Source: Streptomyces sp. NBC_00820
GTDB lineage: Bacteria; Actinomycetota; Actinomycetes; Streptomycetales; Streptomycetaceae
Direction: 5' to 3'
DNA length: 64,000 nucleotides
Assembly: GCF_036347055.1 (NCBI RefSeq)
Contig: NZ_CP108882.1
Span: 5,622,501-5,686,500, forward strand
The notes beneath the pieces were generated by a model. The model was not told where the DNA came from and made no database searches. It saw nothing but the letters and a program-made list of their open reading frames with translations. Shown here piece by piece: positions 18,640 to 26,446 of the stretch. Each line of letters begins with the position of its first letter. Within the stretch, counting starts at the first letter, position 1. A program made the position numbers and the translations under genes.

Positions 18640-19266
18640 TCAGTCCAGCCAGTGGTGGCGGCCGACGCTGATGAGCCGCAGCTGGCGGGCGGCGAGCCGG
18701 ACGACGCGCTCGCGCTCCTCCCGGGGTGCCTCCAGCGCCTCCAGGAAGAGGGAGGCCGTGCTGAGCATCTGGTCGACGTAGAGGTGCGCGAGCATCAGCA
18801 GGTCGTCGTCGTTCCAGCCCTCCGCCTGCGGGTCGTTGGCCAGCTCGGCCTTCACCTCCTCGGCGAACCGGGCCAGTTGGGCCTGAATGGCCTCACGCAC
18901 CGGCTGGACCCCGCCGTGCCGCTCCCGGGCGATGAAGCGGACGTGCGCGGGATAGGTGTCCACGTGATGGGCGATCAGTTCGATGGCACGGCGGATGCGT
19001 TCGTCGTTGTCGTCCGTCGTCGCCACCGTCGTCCGCACCATCGGATGCAGGCTGCCCAGCGCCTCGTCGACGAGGGCCACGCCGAGGTCGGCGGTGGAGC
19101 GGAAGTGCCGGTAGAAAGCGGTCGGCGCCACACCGACGGCCCGGGTGACCTCACGCAGCCCCAGACTGCTCAGGCTCTGCTCCTCCAGCAGCGCGAGCGC
19201 CGCGTCCAGGAACGCCTGCCGCGTCTTCTGCTTCTGGGCCTGCCGGATGCCGAGCGTGTGACTCAT
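18640..19266 (-). CDS. TetR-family regulator (FabR/DesT-like)
   Basis: 208 residues. The N-terminal helix-turn-helix is in FLDAALALLEEQSLSSLGLREVTRAVGVAPTAFYRHF (the recognition helix is VAPTAFYRHF). Spacing and the short C-terminal ligand domain resemble regulators of fatty-acid genes of the FabR type, a tentative placement. It is divergent from two small membrane-protein genes, with operator-like inverted repeats between, one of which ends about nine bases before its own ATG, suggesting autoregulation. Confidence 0.93.
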   Translation of the reverse strand: MSHTLGIRQAQKQKTRQAFLDAALALLEEQSLSSLGLREVTRAVGVAPTAFYRHFRSTADLGVALVDEALGSLHPMVRTTVATTDDNDERIRRAIELIAHHVDTYPAHVRFIARERHGGVQPVREAIQAQLARFAEEVKAELANDPQAEGWNDDDLLMLAHLYVDQMLSTASLFLEALEAPREERERVVRLAARQLRLISVGRHHWLD

Positions 19267-19275
19267 GTCATCCAG

Positions 19276-19358
19276 TTAACAACTGTTCTCTGGAATTGAA
19301 AAGCCGCGGCGCGCGCTAGACTCCCAGTCAGTGAACAAGTGTTACTACAACTGTTCAC
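19276..19358. promoter_or_regulatory. Promoter and paired operators between TetR and small membrane-protein genes
   Basis: For the plus strand a sigma-70-like promoter is seen: TTGAAA (19296-19301), 15-nt spacer, TAGACT (19317-19322). Just downstream is an inverted repeat GTGAACA (19331-19337) and TGTTCAC (19352-19358). A related ACAACTGTTC occurs both in that right arm and at 19279-19288 immediately before the TetR start. The arrangement fits a TetR protein repressing both directions. Confidence 0.65.
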
Positions 19359-19426
19359 CAGAACTTCAGGGCGGCGCCTCCGCGGGAGGTGCCGCACGAG
19401 GCATCCCGGAGGGGGGACCCGATCTC

Positions 19427-19597
19427 ATGCTGTTCCTCGTCGCCGCACTCATGCTGCTCGGTGTCGTGCTCGGCACCGTGGCTCATGTTCCGCTCACCGT
19501 CTCCGCCGCGCTGGCCGCCGTCATCGCCGCCTGGCTCGGCGTCTTCGCGATCCGCGAGCGGCACGCCGCCCGCCGTCGCCGCACCTCGGCCGACTGA
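19427..19597 (+). CDS. Small membrane protein, 56 residues
   Basis: ATG 19427 follows a strong GGAGGGGGG. Two hydrophobic segments (LFLVAALMLLGVVLGTVAHV and VSAALAAVIAAWLGVFAI) end in a basic tail RERHAARRRRTSAD, so the C terminus is probably cytoplasmic. The open frame extends to 19331, but the upstream part overlaps the operator and has no ribosome binding site. Probably the TetR target, with the DUF4190-like gene behind it. Function unknown. Confidence 0.75.
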   Translation: MLFLVAALMLLGVVLGTVAHVPLTVSAALAAVIAAWLGVFAIRERHAARRRRTSAD

Positions 19598-19629
19598 CCG
19601 TCCGTAACGACATCCAGGAGCTGAGCACC

Positions 19630-19914
19630 ATGCATCTCACCGCACCTGCCGCGGACCGAACCGGTACCGGCGCCGGGCCGCGCACGCGGGACGCCGACGG
19701 TATGGCCGTGGCGTCCTTCATCCTCGGTCTGCTCGGTCTGCTCGTCCTCAACCTCTTCCTCGGCCCCGTCGCCGTCGTCCTGGCCGCGGTCGCCCTCTGG
19801 CGCGGCACCTCCCGTCGCGGCCGCGCGTGGCTCGGAATGGCCCTGGGCGTGGCCGACCTGGTCGTCCTGGTCGTCAGCATGCAGATGTCCGACACGGTGT
19901 CGTGGAGCCTGTGA
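19630..19914 (+). CDS. DUF4190-like small membrane protein
   Basis: 94 residues from ATG 19630 with AGGAG upstream. Contains the DUF4190 pattern: DGMAVASFILGLLGLLVLNLFLGPVAVVLAAVALWRGTSRRGRAWLGMALGVADLVVLV, that is two membrane segments joined by a short basic loop. It lies 32 nt behind the 56-residue membrane protein and is probably in the same transcript. Its stop codon is inside the first unit of a tandem repeat array. Confidence 0.85.
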   Translation: MHLTAPAADRTGTGAGPRTRDADGMAVASFILGLLGLLVLNLFLGPVAVVLAAVALWRGTSRRGRAWLGMALGVADLVVLVVSMQMSDTVSWSL

Positions 19915-20029
19915 CGAAACGGCCGTGACGAAACGGCCGTGACGAGCGGCTGTCACGAGCGGATGTCACGAAGGGGCGTGACGAAGGGCCGTAATGAAGG
20001 GGCGTGGCGAACGGCCGAGGGGTTCGGCC
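19911..20029. repeat. Array of nine degenerate 13-14-bp tandem repeats
   Basis: Units start at 19911, 19925, 19939, 19952, 19965, 19978, 19991, 20004 and 20017; the first two have 14 bp, the rest 13 bp. Consensus is GTGACGAAGGGGC, with the first two units identical (GTGACGAAACGGCC). The array begins inside the stop codon of the DUF4190-like gene and ends 93 nt before the cysteine desulfurase start. No protein or known regulatory function is apparent. Confidence 0.85.
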
Positions 20030-20105
20030 GGGCGCGGGCGGCCGTTGCCGCGGGGCGATGGGGCCGTCCCGCCCGGCCGAAGCCGACCGTGTGGACGCCG
20101 CCCCG

Positions 20106-20111
20106 TAGAAT
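20106..20111 (+). promoter_or_regulatory. -10 element for leaderless cysteine desulfurase transcript
   Basis: TAGAAT lies 10 bases before ATG 20122, so transcription would begin at or within a few bases of the start codon. No ribosome binding site is present. This is a frequent arrangement in streptomycetes. Confidence 0.6.
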
Positions 20112-20121
20112 CGGCCGCACC

Positions 20122-21291
20122 ATGGCTTACCTCGACCACGCCGCCACGACCCCGATGCTCCCCGAGGCGGCGGAGGAACTGACCGCCCAGCTGAGCATCA
20201 CCGGCAACGCGTCCTCCCTGCACGCCTCCGGCCGCCGGGCACGCCGTACGGTCGAGGAGTCCCGCGAGGCCCTCGCGGACGCGCTGGGCGCCCGCCCCAG
20301 CGAGGTCGTCTTCACCTCGGGCGGCACCGAGGCCGACAACCTCGCGGTGAAGGGCCTGTTCTGGTCCCGCCGCGCCGCGGACCCGGCCCGCATCCGGGTC
20401 CTGTCCAGCCCGGTCGAGCACCACGCCGTCCTCGACGCCGTGCACTGGCTGGGTGAACACGAGGGCGCCACGGTCGAGTACCTCCCCGTCGACGCCCACG
20501 GCCGCGTCCACCCGGAAGCCCTGCGCGAGGCCATCGCCCGCAACCCCGACGACGTCGCCCTGGCCACCGTGATGTGGGCCAACAACGAGATCGGCACGCT
20601 CATGCCGGTCCGTGAACTCGCCGACGTCGCCGCCGAGTTCGGCGTCCCGCTGCACGCCGACGCGGTACAGGCCTTCGGCCAGGTCCCGGTCGGCTTCGCC
20701 GCCTCCGGGCTCGCCGCCATGACCGTCTCGGGCCACAAGGTCGGCGGCCCCTACGGCATCGGCGCCCTACTCCTGGGTCGCGAGTACGCCCCCGTACCGG
20801 TCCTGCACGGCGGCGGCCAGGAGCGCCACGTCCGCTCCGGCACCCTCGACGTCCCCGCCATCGCCTCCTTCGCGGTGGCCGGCCGGCACGCCGCCGAGGG
20901 GCAGGAGCGGTTCGCCCGCGAGATCGGCGCCCTGCGGGACCGGTTGACCGACGCGGTGCTCACGGCCGTACCGGACGCCATCCTCGGCGGCGACCCGGCG
21001 CCCGGGGGCCGGCTCCCGGCCAACGCCCACTTCACCTTCCCCGGCTGCGAGGGCGACTCCCTGCTCCTGCTGCTGGACGCCCAGGGCATCGAGTGCTCCA
21101 CCGGCTCCGCCTGTACGGCGGGCGTGGCCCAGCCCAGCCATGTCCTGCTCGCCACGGGCGTCGACCCCGACCTGGCCCGCGGCACCCTGCGCTTCTCGTT
21201 CGGCCACACCTCCACGGAGGCGGACGTCGAAGCGGTCGCCAAGGCGATCGGCCCCGCGGTGGAACGGGCCCGCGCGGCGGGACTCAGCTGA
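20122..21291 (+). CDS. Cysteine desulfurase (NifS/IscS family)
   Basis: PLP enzyme that takes sulfur from cysteine as a persulfide, used for tRNA thiolation, Fe-S clusters or thiamine. 389 residues. [11 protein letters not shown] at the N terminus, [46 protein letters not shown] lysine K206 in SGHKVGGP and persulfide cysteine C331 in STGSACTAG; the C-terminal loop is of the IscS type. ATG 20122 is at the end of a leaderless promoter. The tRNA 2-thiouridylase mnmA lies about 1.1 kb downstream, so supplying sulfur to MnmA is the likeliest role. An apparent TPP riboswitch on the opposite strand points into its 3' end. Confidence 0.95.
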   Translation: MAYLDHAATTPMLPEAAEELTAQLSITGNASSLHASGRRARRTVEESREALADALGARPSEVVFTSGGTEADNLAVKGLFWSRRAADPARIRVLSSPVEHHAVLDAVHWLGEHEGATVEYLPVDAHGRVHPEALREAIARNPDDVALATVMWANNEIGTLMPVRELADVAAEFGVPLHADAVQAFGQVPVGFAASGLAAMTVSGHKVGGPYGIGALLLGREYAPVPVLHGGGQERHVRSGTLDVPAIASFAVAGRHAAEGQERFAREIGALRDRLTDAVLTAVPDAILGGDPAPGGRLPANAHFTFPGCEGDSLLLLLDAQGIECSTGSACTAGVAQPSHVLLATGVDPDLARGTLRFSFGHTSTEADVEAVAKAIGPAVERARAAGLS

Positions 21292-21306
21292 GGGAGGGCG
21301 CGCCGG

Positions 21307-21363
21307 ATGCCCGCGTGCGGGCGGACCGTGCGGGCATGGAAACCCGCGTGCGGGCATGGAAAC
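21307..21363. repeat. Repeats and hairpin after cysteine desulfurase
   Basis: GTGCGGGCATGGAAAC occurs at 21328-21343 and again at 21348-21363; a related CGCGTGCGGGC is at 21312-21322. ATGCCCGC (21307-21314) pairs with GCGGGCAT (21330-21337), giving a hairpin that could stop transcripts from either strand. Confidence 0.6.
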
Positions 21364-21377
21364 GACCTACGAAACGG

Positions 21378-21487
21378 GTTCCCTTCGCCGGTATGGTCCG
21401 GATCAGGTGACTAGGGGTCGCCTTCAGGCCTTGCTACTGCCTTCCGGCCTCTCAGTCCGACCGTCGACGTCGGCACCAGCGGAAGCT
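21378..21487 (-). promoter_or_regulatory. Apparent TPP (THI-box) riboswitch, orphan and antisense
   Basis: Read on the minus strand the order is: GGTGCC (about 21477), a short P3 stem (CCGAC with GTCGG), the invariant CTGAGA (21455-21450), an extra stem region, ACCCC, then ACCTGATC (21408-21401), CGG-ACCATACCGG and GCGAAGGGAA (21388-21379). These are the conserved blocks of the TPP aptamer in the right order and spacing; the closing P1 helix is weak. There is no minus-strand gene downstream before the convergent cysteine desulfurase stop at 21291. It could drive a non-coding or antisense RNA, or be a relic. Confidence 0.7.
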
Positions 21488-21616
21488 GTGTGCTTCTCAC
21501 TTCTCGCTGAAGTCGGCTACTCCGCTCGGACTCCCTCACTCGCCTCGTAGGCCTGATACCAGGATAGAACTCCGCAAGGCGGACAAAAAGGGGTTGGGCC
21601 TTGATTTTTTGGCCGG

Positions 21617-22294
21617 TCACGACCGGCCGGTGCGCGCCTGTCGCACCAGCCCCATGTACCGCTCCCAGTCCCAGTGCGGACCCGGATCGGTGTGGTCCGT
21701 CCCCGGCACCTGCACGTGCCCGATCACATGCGTACGGTCGGCCGTCATGCCGTAGCGCCCGCATATCGCGGCGGTCAGCCGGGCCGACGCGGAGTACATC
21801 GCGTCCGTGAAGGAGGAGGGGTCCTCCACGAAACCCTCGTGCTCTATGCCGACACTGCGCTCGTTGTACTCGCGGTTGCCCGCGTGGAAGGCCACGTCCA
21901 GCTCCCGGACCAGCTGCGTGATCCGGCCGTCCCGGCGCACGATGTAGTGCGCCGCCGCCTCGTGCGCCGGGTCCTGGAAGACCTTCACCGCCGACGCGTA
22001 ACCGCCCTGCGTGACATGGATGACCACCCGGTCCACCGGGTAGTCGTCCGGCCGGTCCGCCGACCGGTAGTTCGCGGGCGACGCGGCAACCCAGCGCGCG
22101 CCCCGGAAGTCCACCGCCCCCGCCACCCGGGAGCGCCGCACCCCCGGCAGCCGCCACCACAGATGCGACAGCTCCTCCCGCGCCAGCACCGCCGTGCCCA
22201 CGGCGGCCGCGGCCCCGCCGACGAGCAGCGCCCGCCGCCCGAGCCGCCGGTCCCCGTCGCCGGTGCTCCCGCCGTTCGTCCCCGCCTCGCCCAT
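21617..22294 (-). CDS. N-acetylmuramoyl-L-alanine amidase (type 2), Tat-type export
   Basis: 225 residues from ATG 22294, with a G-rich ribosome-binding region. Residues 16-40 ([23 protein letters not shown]) resemble a twin-arginine signal. The amidase-2 domain spans about 85-215: zinc ligand H93 in [41 protein letters not shown], and [20 protein letters not shown] with H193 and the TDPG motif. It cleaves the amide bond between muramic acid and L-alanine of peptidoglycan outside the membrane. Lies between cysteine desulfurase and divergent mnmA. Downstream (21540-21616) is AT-rich with A- and T-runs. Confidence 0.93.
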   Translation of the reverse strand: MGEAGTNGGSTGDGDRRLGRRALLVGGAAAAVGTAVLAREELSHLWWRLPGVRRSRVAGAVDFRGARWVAASPANYRSADRPDDYPVDRVVIHVTQGGYASAVKVFQDPAHEAAAHYIVRRDGRITQLVRELDVAFHAGNREYNERSVGIEHEGFVEDPSSFTDAMYSASARLTAAICGRYGMTADRTHVIGHVQVPGTDHTDPGPHWDWERYMGLVRQARTGRS

Positions 22295-22414
22295 GCCCCC
22301 ACCCCGCCCCTGCCCCGCACCGTCCGCCCGTGTGCTTCCCGTGCGCGTCCCCGTGCGATCTTCAACGGATACGCGGCGGCTCCGGTTCCCGGGGCCCCGT
22401 ACTCTGGAAGGGTT

Positions 22415-23539
22415 ATGACTGAGACCTCGCAGCGCCCCCTCCGCGTCCTCGCCGCCATGTCCGGCGGCGTGGACTCCGCCGTCGCCGCCGCGCGTGCCGC
22501 GGAAGCCGGTCACGACGTGACCGGTGTCCACCTCGCGCTCTCGGCGAACCCGCAATCCTTCCGTACCGGCGCGCGGGGCTGTTGCACCATCGAGGACTCG
22601 CGCGACGCCCGCCGCGCCGCCGACGTCATCGGCATCCCGTTCTACGTCTGGGACCTCGCCGACCGCTTCCGCGAGGACGTCGTCGAGGACTTCATCGCCG
22701 AGTACGAGGCCGGCCGCACCCCGAACCCGTGCCTGCGCTGCAACGAGAAGATCAAGTTCGCCGCGCTGCTGGACAAGGCGCTGGCGCTCGGCTTCGACGC
22801 CGTCTGCACCGGTCACTACGCGAAGGTGATCCTGCGCGAGGACGGCTCCCGCGAACTGCACCGGGCCTCCGACATGGCCAAGGACCAGTCGTACGTCCTC
22901 GGCGTCCTGGACGACAGGCAGCTCGCGCACGCCATGTTCCCCCTCGGTGACACGCTCACCACCAAGGAGGAGATCCGCGCGGAGGCGGAAGCCCGGGGCC
23001 TGGCCGTCGCCAAGAAGCCCGACTCGCACGACATCTGCTTCATCGCCGACGGTGACACCCAGGGCTTCCTCGCCCGGCGGCTCGGCAAGGCGGAGGGCGA
23101 CATCGTCGACGAGGACGGCAACCGGCTGGGCACCCACGAGGGCGCGTACGGCTTCACCATCGGCCAGCGCAAGGGCCTGCGCATCGGCACCCCGGCCGCC
23201 GACGGCAAGCCGCGCTACGTCCTCGACATCTCCCCAGTGAACAACAGGGTCACCGTCGGCCCCGCCGGCTCCCTCGACGTCACCGCCCTCACCGCGATCA
23301 AGCCCCGCTGGTGCGGCACCGCCCCCTCGGGCCCCGGCACCTACACCGCGCAGCTGCGCGCCCACGGCGGCGAGACCGAAGTGGCCGCGGAAGTCGTCGA
23401 CGGCGAACTCCGCGTCACCTTCGCCGAGCCGGTCCGCGGCGTCGCCCCCGGCCAGGCGATCGTGCTGTACGACGACACGCGCGTGGTCGGCTCCGCGACC
23501 ATCGCCGCCACCACGCGCGCGCCGGCGACGGCGGTCTGA
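22415..23539 (+). CDS. mnmA: tRNA 2-thiouridine(34) synthase
   Basis: ATP-dependent thiolase that makes 2-thiouridine at the wobble base of Lys, Glu and Gln tRNAs. 374 residues from ATG 22415; TACTCT ten bases before suggests a near-leaderless transcript. PP-loop SGGVDS (16-21), catalytic cysteine C106 in NPCLRCN, second catalytic cysteine C208 in [11 protein letters not shown], and [10 protein letters not shown] are all intact. The C-terminal beta domain ends in RVVGSATI. Sulfur would come through the cysteine desulfurase at 20122. Confidence 0.97.
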   Translation: MTETSQRPLRVLAAMSGGVDSAVAAARAAEAGHDVTGVHLALSANPQSFRTGARGCCTIEDSRDARRAADVIGIPFYVWDLADRFREDVVEDFIAEYEAGRTPNPCLRCNEKIKFAALLDKALALGFDAVCTGHYAKVILREDGSRELHRASDMAKDQSYVLGVLDDRQLAHAMFPLGDTLTTKEEIRAEAEARGLAVAKKPDSHDICFIADGDTQGFLARRLGKAEGDIVDEDGNRLGTHEGAYGFTIGQRKGLRIGTPAADGKPRYVLDISPVNNRVTVGPAGSLDVTALTAIKPRWCGTAPSGPGTYTAQLRAHGGETEVAAEVVDGELRVTFAEPVRGVAPGQAIVLYDDTRVVGSATIAATTRAPATAV

Positions 23540-23672
23540 GAACGGCGGGGCCCGGCGGCGGGTCCCGGTGGCCGTGGTCCGGTGCCTGTGACCCGGCGGC
23601 TGTGGCCCGGCGGCCGCTTCCCGGCGGAGCGGGGGCCGGGCGGCCGCGAACCGGCGCCGGACCGTGCCCCGT

Positions 23673-24467
23673 TCAGCCCGCCGGGGGACCGGTGAAGAAG
23701 TCCGCCAGCACCGGTGCCAGGACGGGCGGCTCCACCGCGTGCGTCTGCTTCTCCAGCTCGACGTACGTCCCGTGCGGCACCAGCGCCGCGGCCGACCGGC
23801 CGGCCTCCCGGATCCACTCCGGGCTCGCCCCGCCCGTCACGGACAGGACCGGCACGGAGACCGACGTCAGCCGGTCCAGGGGCAGCACGCCGTCCTCCAT
23901 CACCGCGGCGTCGTACGCCAGGCTCGGCGCGACGACCTCCATGCCGGCCCACAGCGGCGAATGGCGGGCGCGCTCGATCATCTCCTCGGCCAGGGACGTC
24001 AGGCGCAGGAACAGCGCCACCGCGTCCCCGCGCCGGCCCTCCGCGAGCGCCGTGTCCAGGTTCTTCCGGTAACCGGCCCACCGCTCGGCGCCACCCACCA
24101 CGAAGTCCGCGTACGGCACCTCGTACACGGCCGCCCGGCGCACCGGCAGCCCGCTCGCCGCCGCCCGGAGCACCAGCGCACCGCCCGAGGACATCCCGAA
24201 CAGGGACGCGTCCCCGCCCACCGCGGCGACCAGCGCGGCCAGGTCCTCGACCTCGCGCTCCACCGCGTACGGTGCCGTGTCGCCGCTCCCGCCACGGCCC
24301 CTGCGGTCGTAGACGACGACGGTGCAGGCGTCCGCGAGCAGCTGTGCCAGGGGCGCGAGCGTGCCACCGGTGGACAACGCGCCGCTCACCAGGATCACCG
24401 CGGGCCCCTGGCCGATCACCTGGTACGCGAGGGACGTGCCGTCACGGGAAGTCGTCATCTTGTCCAT
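23673..24467 (-). CDS. Alpha/beta hydrolase
   Basis: 264 residues from ATG 24467 (ATG 24458 is an alternative). Classical fold: TTSRDGTSLAYQVIGQGPAVILVSGA, VVVYDRRGRGGSGD, nucleophile elbow GMSSG with S93, and a late histidine in KQTHAVEPPVLA. The HG oxyanion motif is replaced by SG, which occurs in this hydrolase group. Similar proteins are annotated as esterases or haloperoxidase-like hydrolases; no substrate can be inferred. It is 63 nt from the DUF427 gene on the same strand. Confidence 0.88.
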   Translation of the reverse strand: MDKMTTSRDGTSLAYQVIGQGPAVILVSGALSTGGTLAPLAQLLADACTVVVYDRRGRGGSGDTAPYAVEREVEDLAALVAAVGGDASLFGMSSGGALVLRAAASGLPVRRAAVYEVPYADFVVGGAERWAGYRKNLDTALAEGRRGDAVALFLRLTSLAEEMIERARHSPLWAGMEVVAPSLAYDAAVMEDGVLPLDRLTSVSVPVLSVTGGASPEWIREAGRSAAALVPHGTYVELEKQTHAVEPPVLAPVLADFFTGPPAG

Positions 24468-24530
24468 GCCGGTGCAGACTGCCGTACGCCACCCGGCTCC
24501 CCGGTCACGACACGACGACACCGCGCAAGG

Positions 24531-24854
24531 TCACGACACTTCCGGCGCGTAGAAGCACAGGTGGTCCTTGATGGCCGCCACGTCCGGCTTCGGGGCCGGG
24601 TACGCCCACGCGAGGTCGGGGGCGTCCGGCAGCGACCAGTAGGACGCCGTGCCCTTGAAGGGGCAGACGGTGTGCGTCCCGGAGGGGGTCAGCAGATCGA
24701 GACGTACGTCCTCGGCGGGGAGGTAATACCGCGCGGGAGAGCCCGTCTCGCGCAGCACCAGCGGACGGTCGCTCTCCGCGAGCACCAGGTCGCCGTGCAC
24801 CACGCGCACGTGCTGATCGCCCTGCTCGATGGTGATGGTGTGTCCTTTGGTCAT
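24531..24854 (-). CDS. DUF427-domain protein
   Basis: 107 residues from ATG 24854. The DUF427 pattern is complete: VRVVHGDLVLAESDRPLVLRETGSPARYYLPAEDVRLDLL, TVCPFKGTASYWS, and AWAYPAPKPDVAAIKDHLCFYAPEV. A small beta-rich protein of unknown biochemical function. Divergent from the LOG-family gene with only 51 nt between starts, so the two promoters overlap. Confidence 0.93.
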   Translation of the reverse strand: MTKGHTITIEQGDQHVRVVHGDLVLAESDRPLVLRETGSPARYYLPAEDVRLDLLTPSGTHTVCPFKGTASYWSLPDAPDLAWAYPAPKPDVAAIKDHLCFYAPEVS

Positions 24855-24905
24855 ATCGGTTGAGCGCCGCGGAGCCCGCGGTTCTTCCCGCGTACGGTGG
24901 AGCGC

Positions 24906-25469
24906 ATGAACATCTGCGTCTTCCTCTCCGCCGCCGACCTCGACGAGCGCTACACGCGCCCCGCGCGCGAGTTCGCGGAACTGATCGGCAAGGGAGGCCA
25001 CACCCTGGTCTGGGGCGGCTCCGACACCGGCCTGATGAAGGTCGTCGCGGACGGGGTGCAGGAGGCGGGCGGGCGGCTGGTGGGCGTGTCCGTGGAGTTC
25101 CTCTCGCTCAAGGCGCGGCCCGGCGCCGACGAGATGGTCGTCGCCGCCGACCTGGCCGAACGCAAGAGGCTGCTGCTGGAGAGGGCCGACGCCGTGGTGA
25201 TCATGGTGGGTGGCACCGGGACGCTGGACGAGGCCACCGAGATCCTGGAGCTGAAGAAGCACGGCCGCACGGACAAGCCGGTGGTGCTGCTGAACACGGC
25301 CGGCTTCTACGACGGCCTGGAGCAGCAGTTCCGTCGCATGGAGACCGAGGGCTTCCTGCCGCGGCCGCTGTCCGAGCTGGTCTTCTTCGCCGCCGAGCCG
25401 GCCGCGGCGCTGGCCCACCTGGAGAGCGCGACATCGGCGGCCACCGCCGCGGAGCCCGGCTCCCGGTGA
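24906..25469 (+). CDS. LOG-family protein (nucleoside 5'-monophosphate phosphoribohydrolase-like)
   Basis: 187 residues from ATG 24906; an in-frame GTG at 24897 is less likely because TACGGT just upstream suits a short leader. It has MNICVFLSA, LVWGGSDTGLMKVVADGVQEAGGRLVGV, DLAERKRLLLERADAVVIMVGGTGTLDEATE and GFYDGL. The GGTGTxxE motif with the preceding R is the active-site signature of LOG proteins, which cleave ribose 5-phosphate from nucleotides such as cytokinin or AMP. The usual PGG is VGG here. Substrate unknown. Confidence 0.92.
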   Translation: MNICVFLSAADLDERYTRPAREFAELIGKGGHTLVWGGSDTGLMKVVADGVQEAGGRLVGVSVEFLSLKARPGADEMVVAADLAERKRLLLERADAVVIMVGGTGTLDEATEILELKKHGRTDKPVVLLNTAGFYDGLEQQFRRMETEGFLPRPLSELVFFAAEPAAALAHLESATSAATAAEPGSR

Positions 25470-25485
25470 TGCGAGCATGGCGGGC

Positions 25486-26175
25486 ATGGCTACTCATGTG
25501 ATCACCGGCGCCGGCTCCGGCATCGGCGCCGCCGTCGCCCGCCGTCTGCACGAGCGCGGGGACGAACTCGTCCTGCACGCGCGCGACGCGGCCCGCGCGA
25601 AGGAGCTGGCGGCCGAGTTTCCCGGGGCCCGTACCCTCGTCGGCGACCTCGCCGACCCGGACAAGCTGTCCTGGGCGTTCTCCCACCAGACCCTGCCGGA
25701 CCGCGTCGACTCGCTGCTGCACATCGCCGGTGTGGTGGACCTCGGCGACGTCGGCGACCTCACCCCGAAGTCCTGGCGTCACCAGCTAAACGTCAACCTG
25801 GTCGCGCCCGCCGAGCTGACCCGGCACTTCCTGCCCCAGCTCCGGGCCTCCCGCGGCCAGGTGATCTTCGTCAACTCCGGGGCCGGCCTCAACGCCCACG
25901 CCGGGTGGTCCGCGTACGCCGCCTCCAAGCACGGCCTGAAGGCTCTCGCGGACTCCCTGCGCCAGGAGGAGCACGGCAACGGTGTCCGTGTCACCTCCGT
26001 CTACCCCGGTCGCACCGCCAGCCCCATGCAGGTCAAGGTTCACCAGCAGGAGGGCAAGGAGTACGACCCCGGGAAGTGGATCGACCCCGAGTCGGTCGCC
26101 ACGGCGATCCTCACGGCCCTGGACCTGCCGCGGGACGCGGAGATCAACGACCTGACGGTACGTCCGGGGCGCTGA
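25486..26175 (+). CDS. Short-chain dehydrogenase/reductase
   Basis: 229 residues from ATG 25486 (ATG 25477 adds three residues). The nucleotide-binding motif TGAGSGIG is near the N terminus, then HIAG, the catalytic serine in VNSGAGLNAHAG, and YAASK. It ends with the LTALDLPRDAEINDLTVRP segment usual for classical SDRs. It acts on an unknown alcohol or ketone in the cytoplasm. Starts 16 nt after the LOG-family stop and may be co-transcribed. Confidence 0.95.
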   Translation: MATHVITGAGSGIGAAVARRLHERGDELVLHARDAARAKELAAEFPGARTLVGDLADPDKLSWAFSHQTLPDRVDSLLHIAGVVDLGDVGDLTPKSWRHQLNVNLVAPAELTRHFLPQLRASRGQVIFVNSGAGLNAHAGWSAYAASKHGLKALADSLRQEEHGNGVRVTSVYPGRTASPMQVKVHQQEGKEYDPGKWIDPESVATAILTALDLPRDAEINDLTVRPGR

Positions 26176-26247
26176 CGCCGGGGTGCGCCGGGGTGCGCCG
26201 GGTTGCGCCGAGGGTGCGGCGGCGGTGGGGGTGCGGCGACGGTGGTG

Positions 26248-26430
26248 GTGGGCGGGTTCCTCGCCCCCGCCGCCCCTACCCGTCCCGTCCCCGGGGGCTG
26301 CCCGCCCCCAGCCCCCCCGCATCGGCCCTGCAAGGGCCTCGTCCTCAAACGCCGGACGGGCTGTCCGACGCGAGCGGCGCCGGCTTCGAAAACCGAGCTG
26401 GGCAGGGGGCGGAGCCCCCGGGGGTGGGAC
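26248..26430. repeat. Streptomyces intergenic repeat (CCTCAAACGCCGGACGGGCTG class)
   Basis: GGCGGGTTCCTCGCCCCCGC, a C-run, then CCTCGTCCTCAAACGCCGGA and CGGGCTG resemble, from memory, a widespread Streptomyces repeat found between genes. The 271-nt gap before the MetE-like gene consists largely of it, with GGGGGTGCGGCG repeats at its left. Confidence 0.65.
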
Positions 26431-26446
26431 GGCATACCCTGCGGGG

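Noticed and set aside
19911..20029. CRISPR-like array
   Set aside because: Units are 13-14 bp, contiguous and degenerate, with no spacers or cas genes.
20767..21357. 196-codon minus-strand frame directly downstream of the apparent TPP riboswitch
   Set aside because: Entirely antisense to the cysteine desulfurase, no recognisable motif, weak ribosome binding site. Kept only as a reason to check transcripts.
21540..21616. tRNA or small-RNA gene in the AT-rich stretch after the amidase
   Set aside because: No cloverleaf or T-loop sequence; the A- and T-runs look more like a terminator or promoter region.
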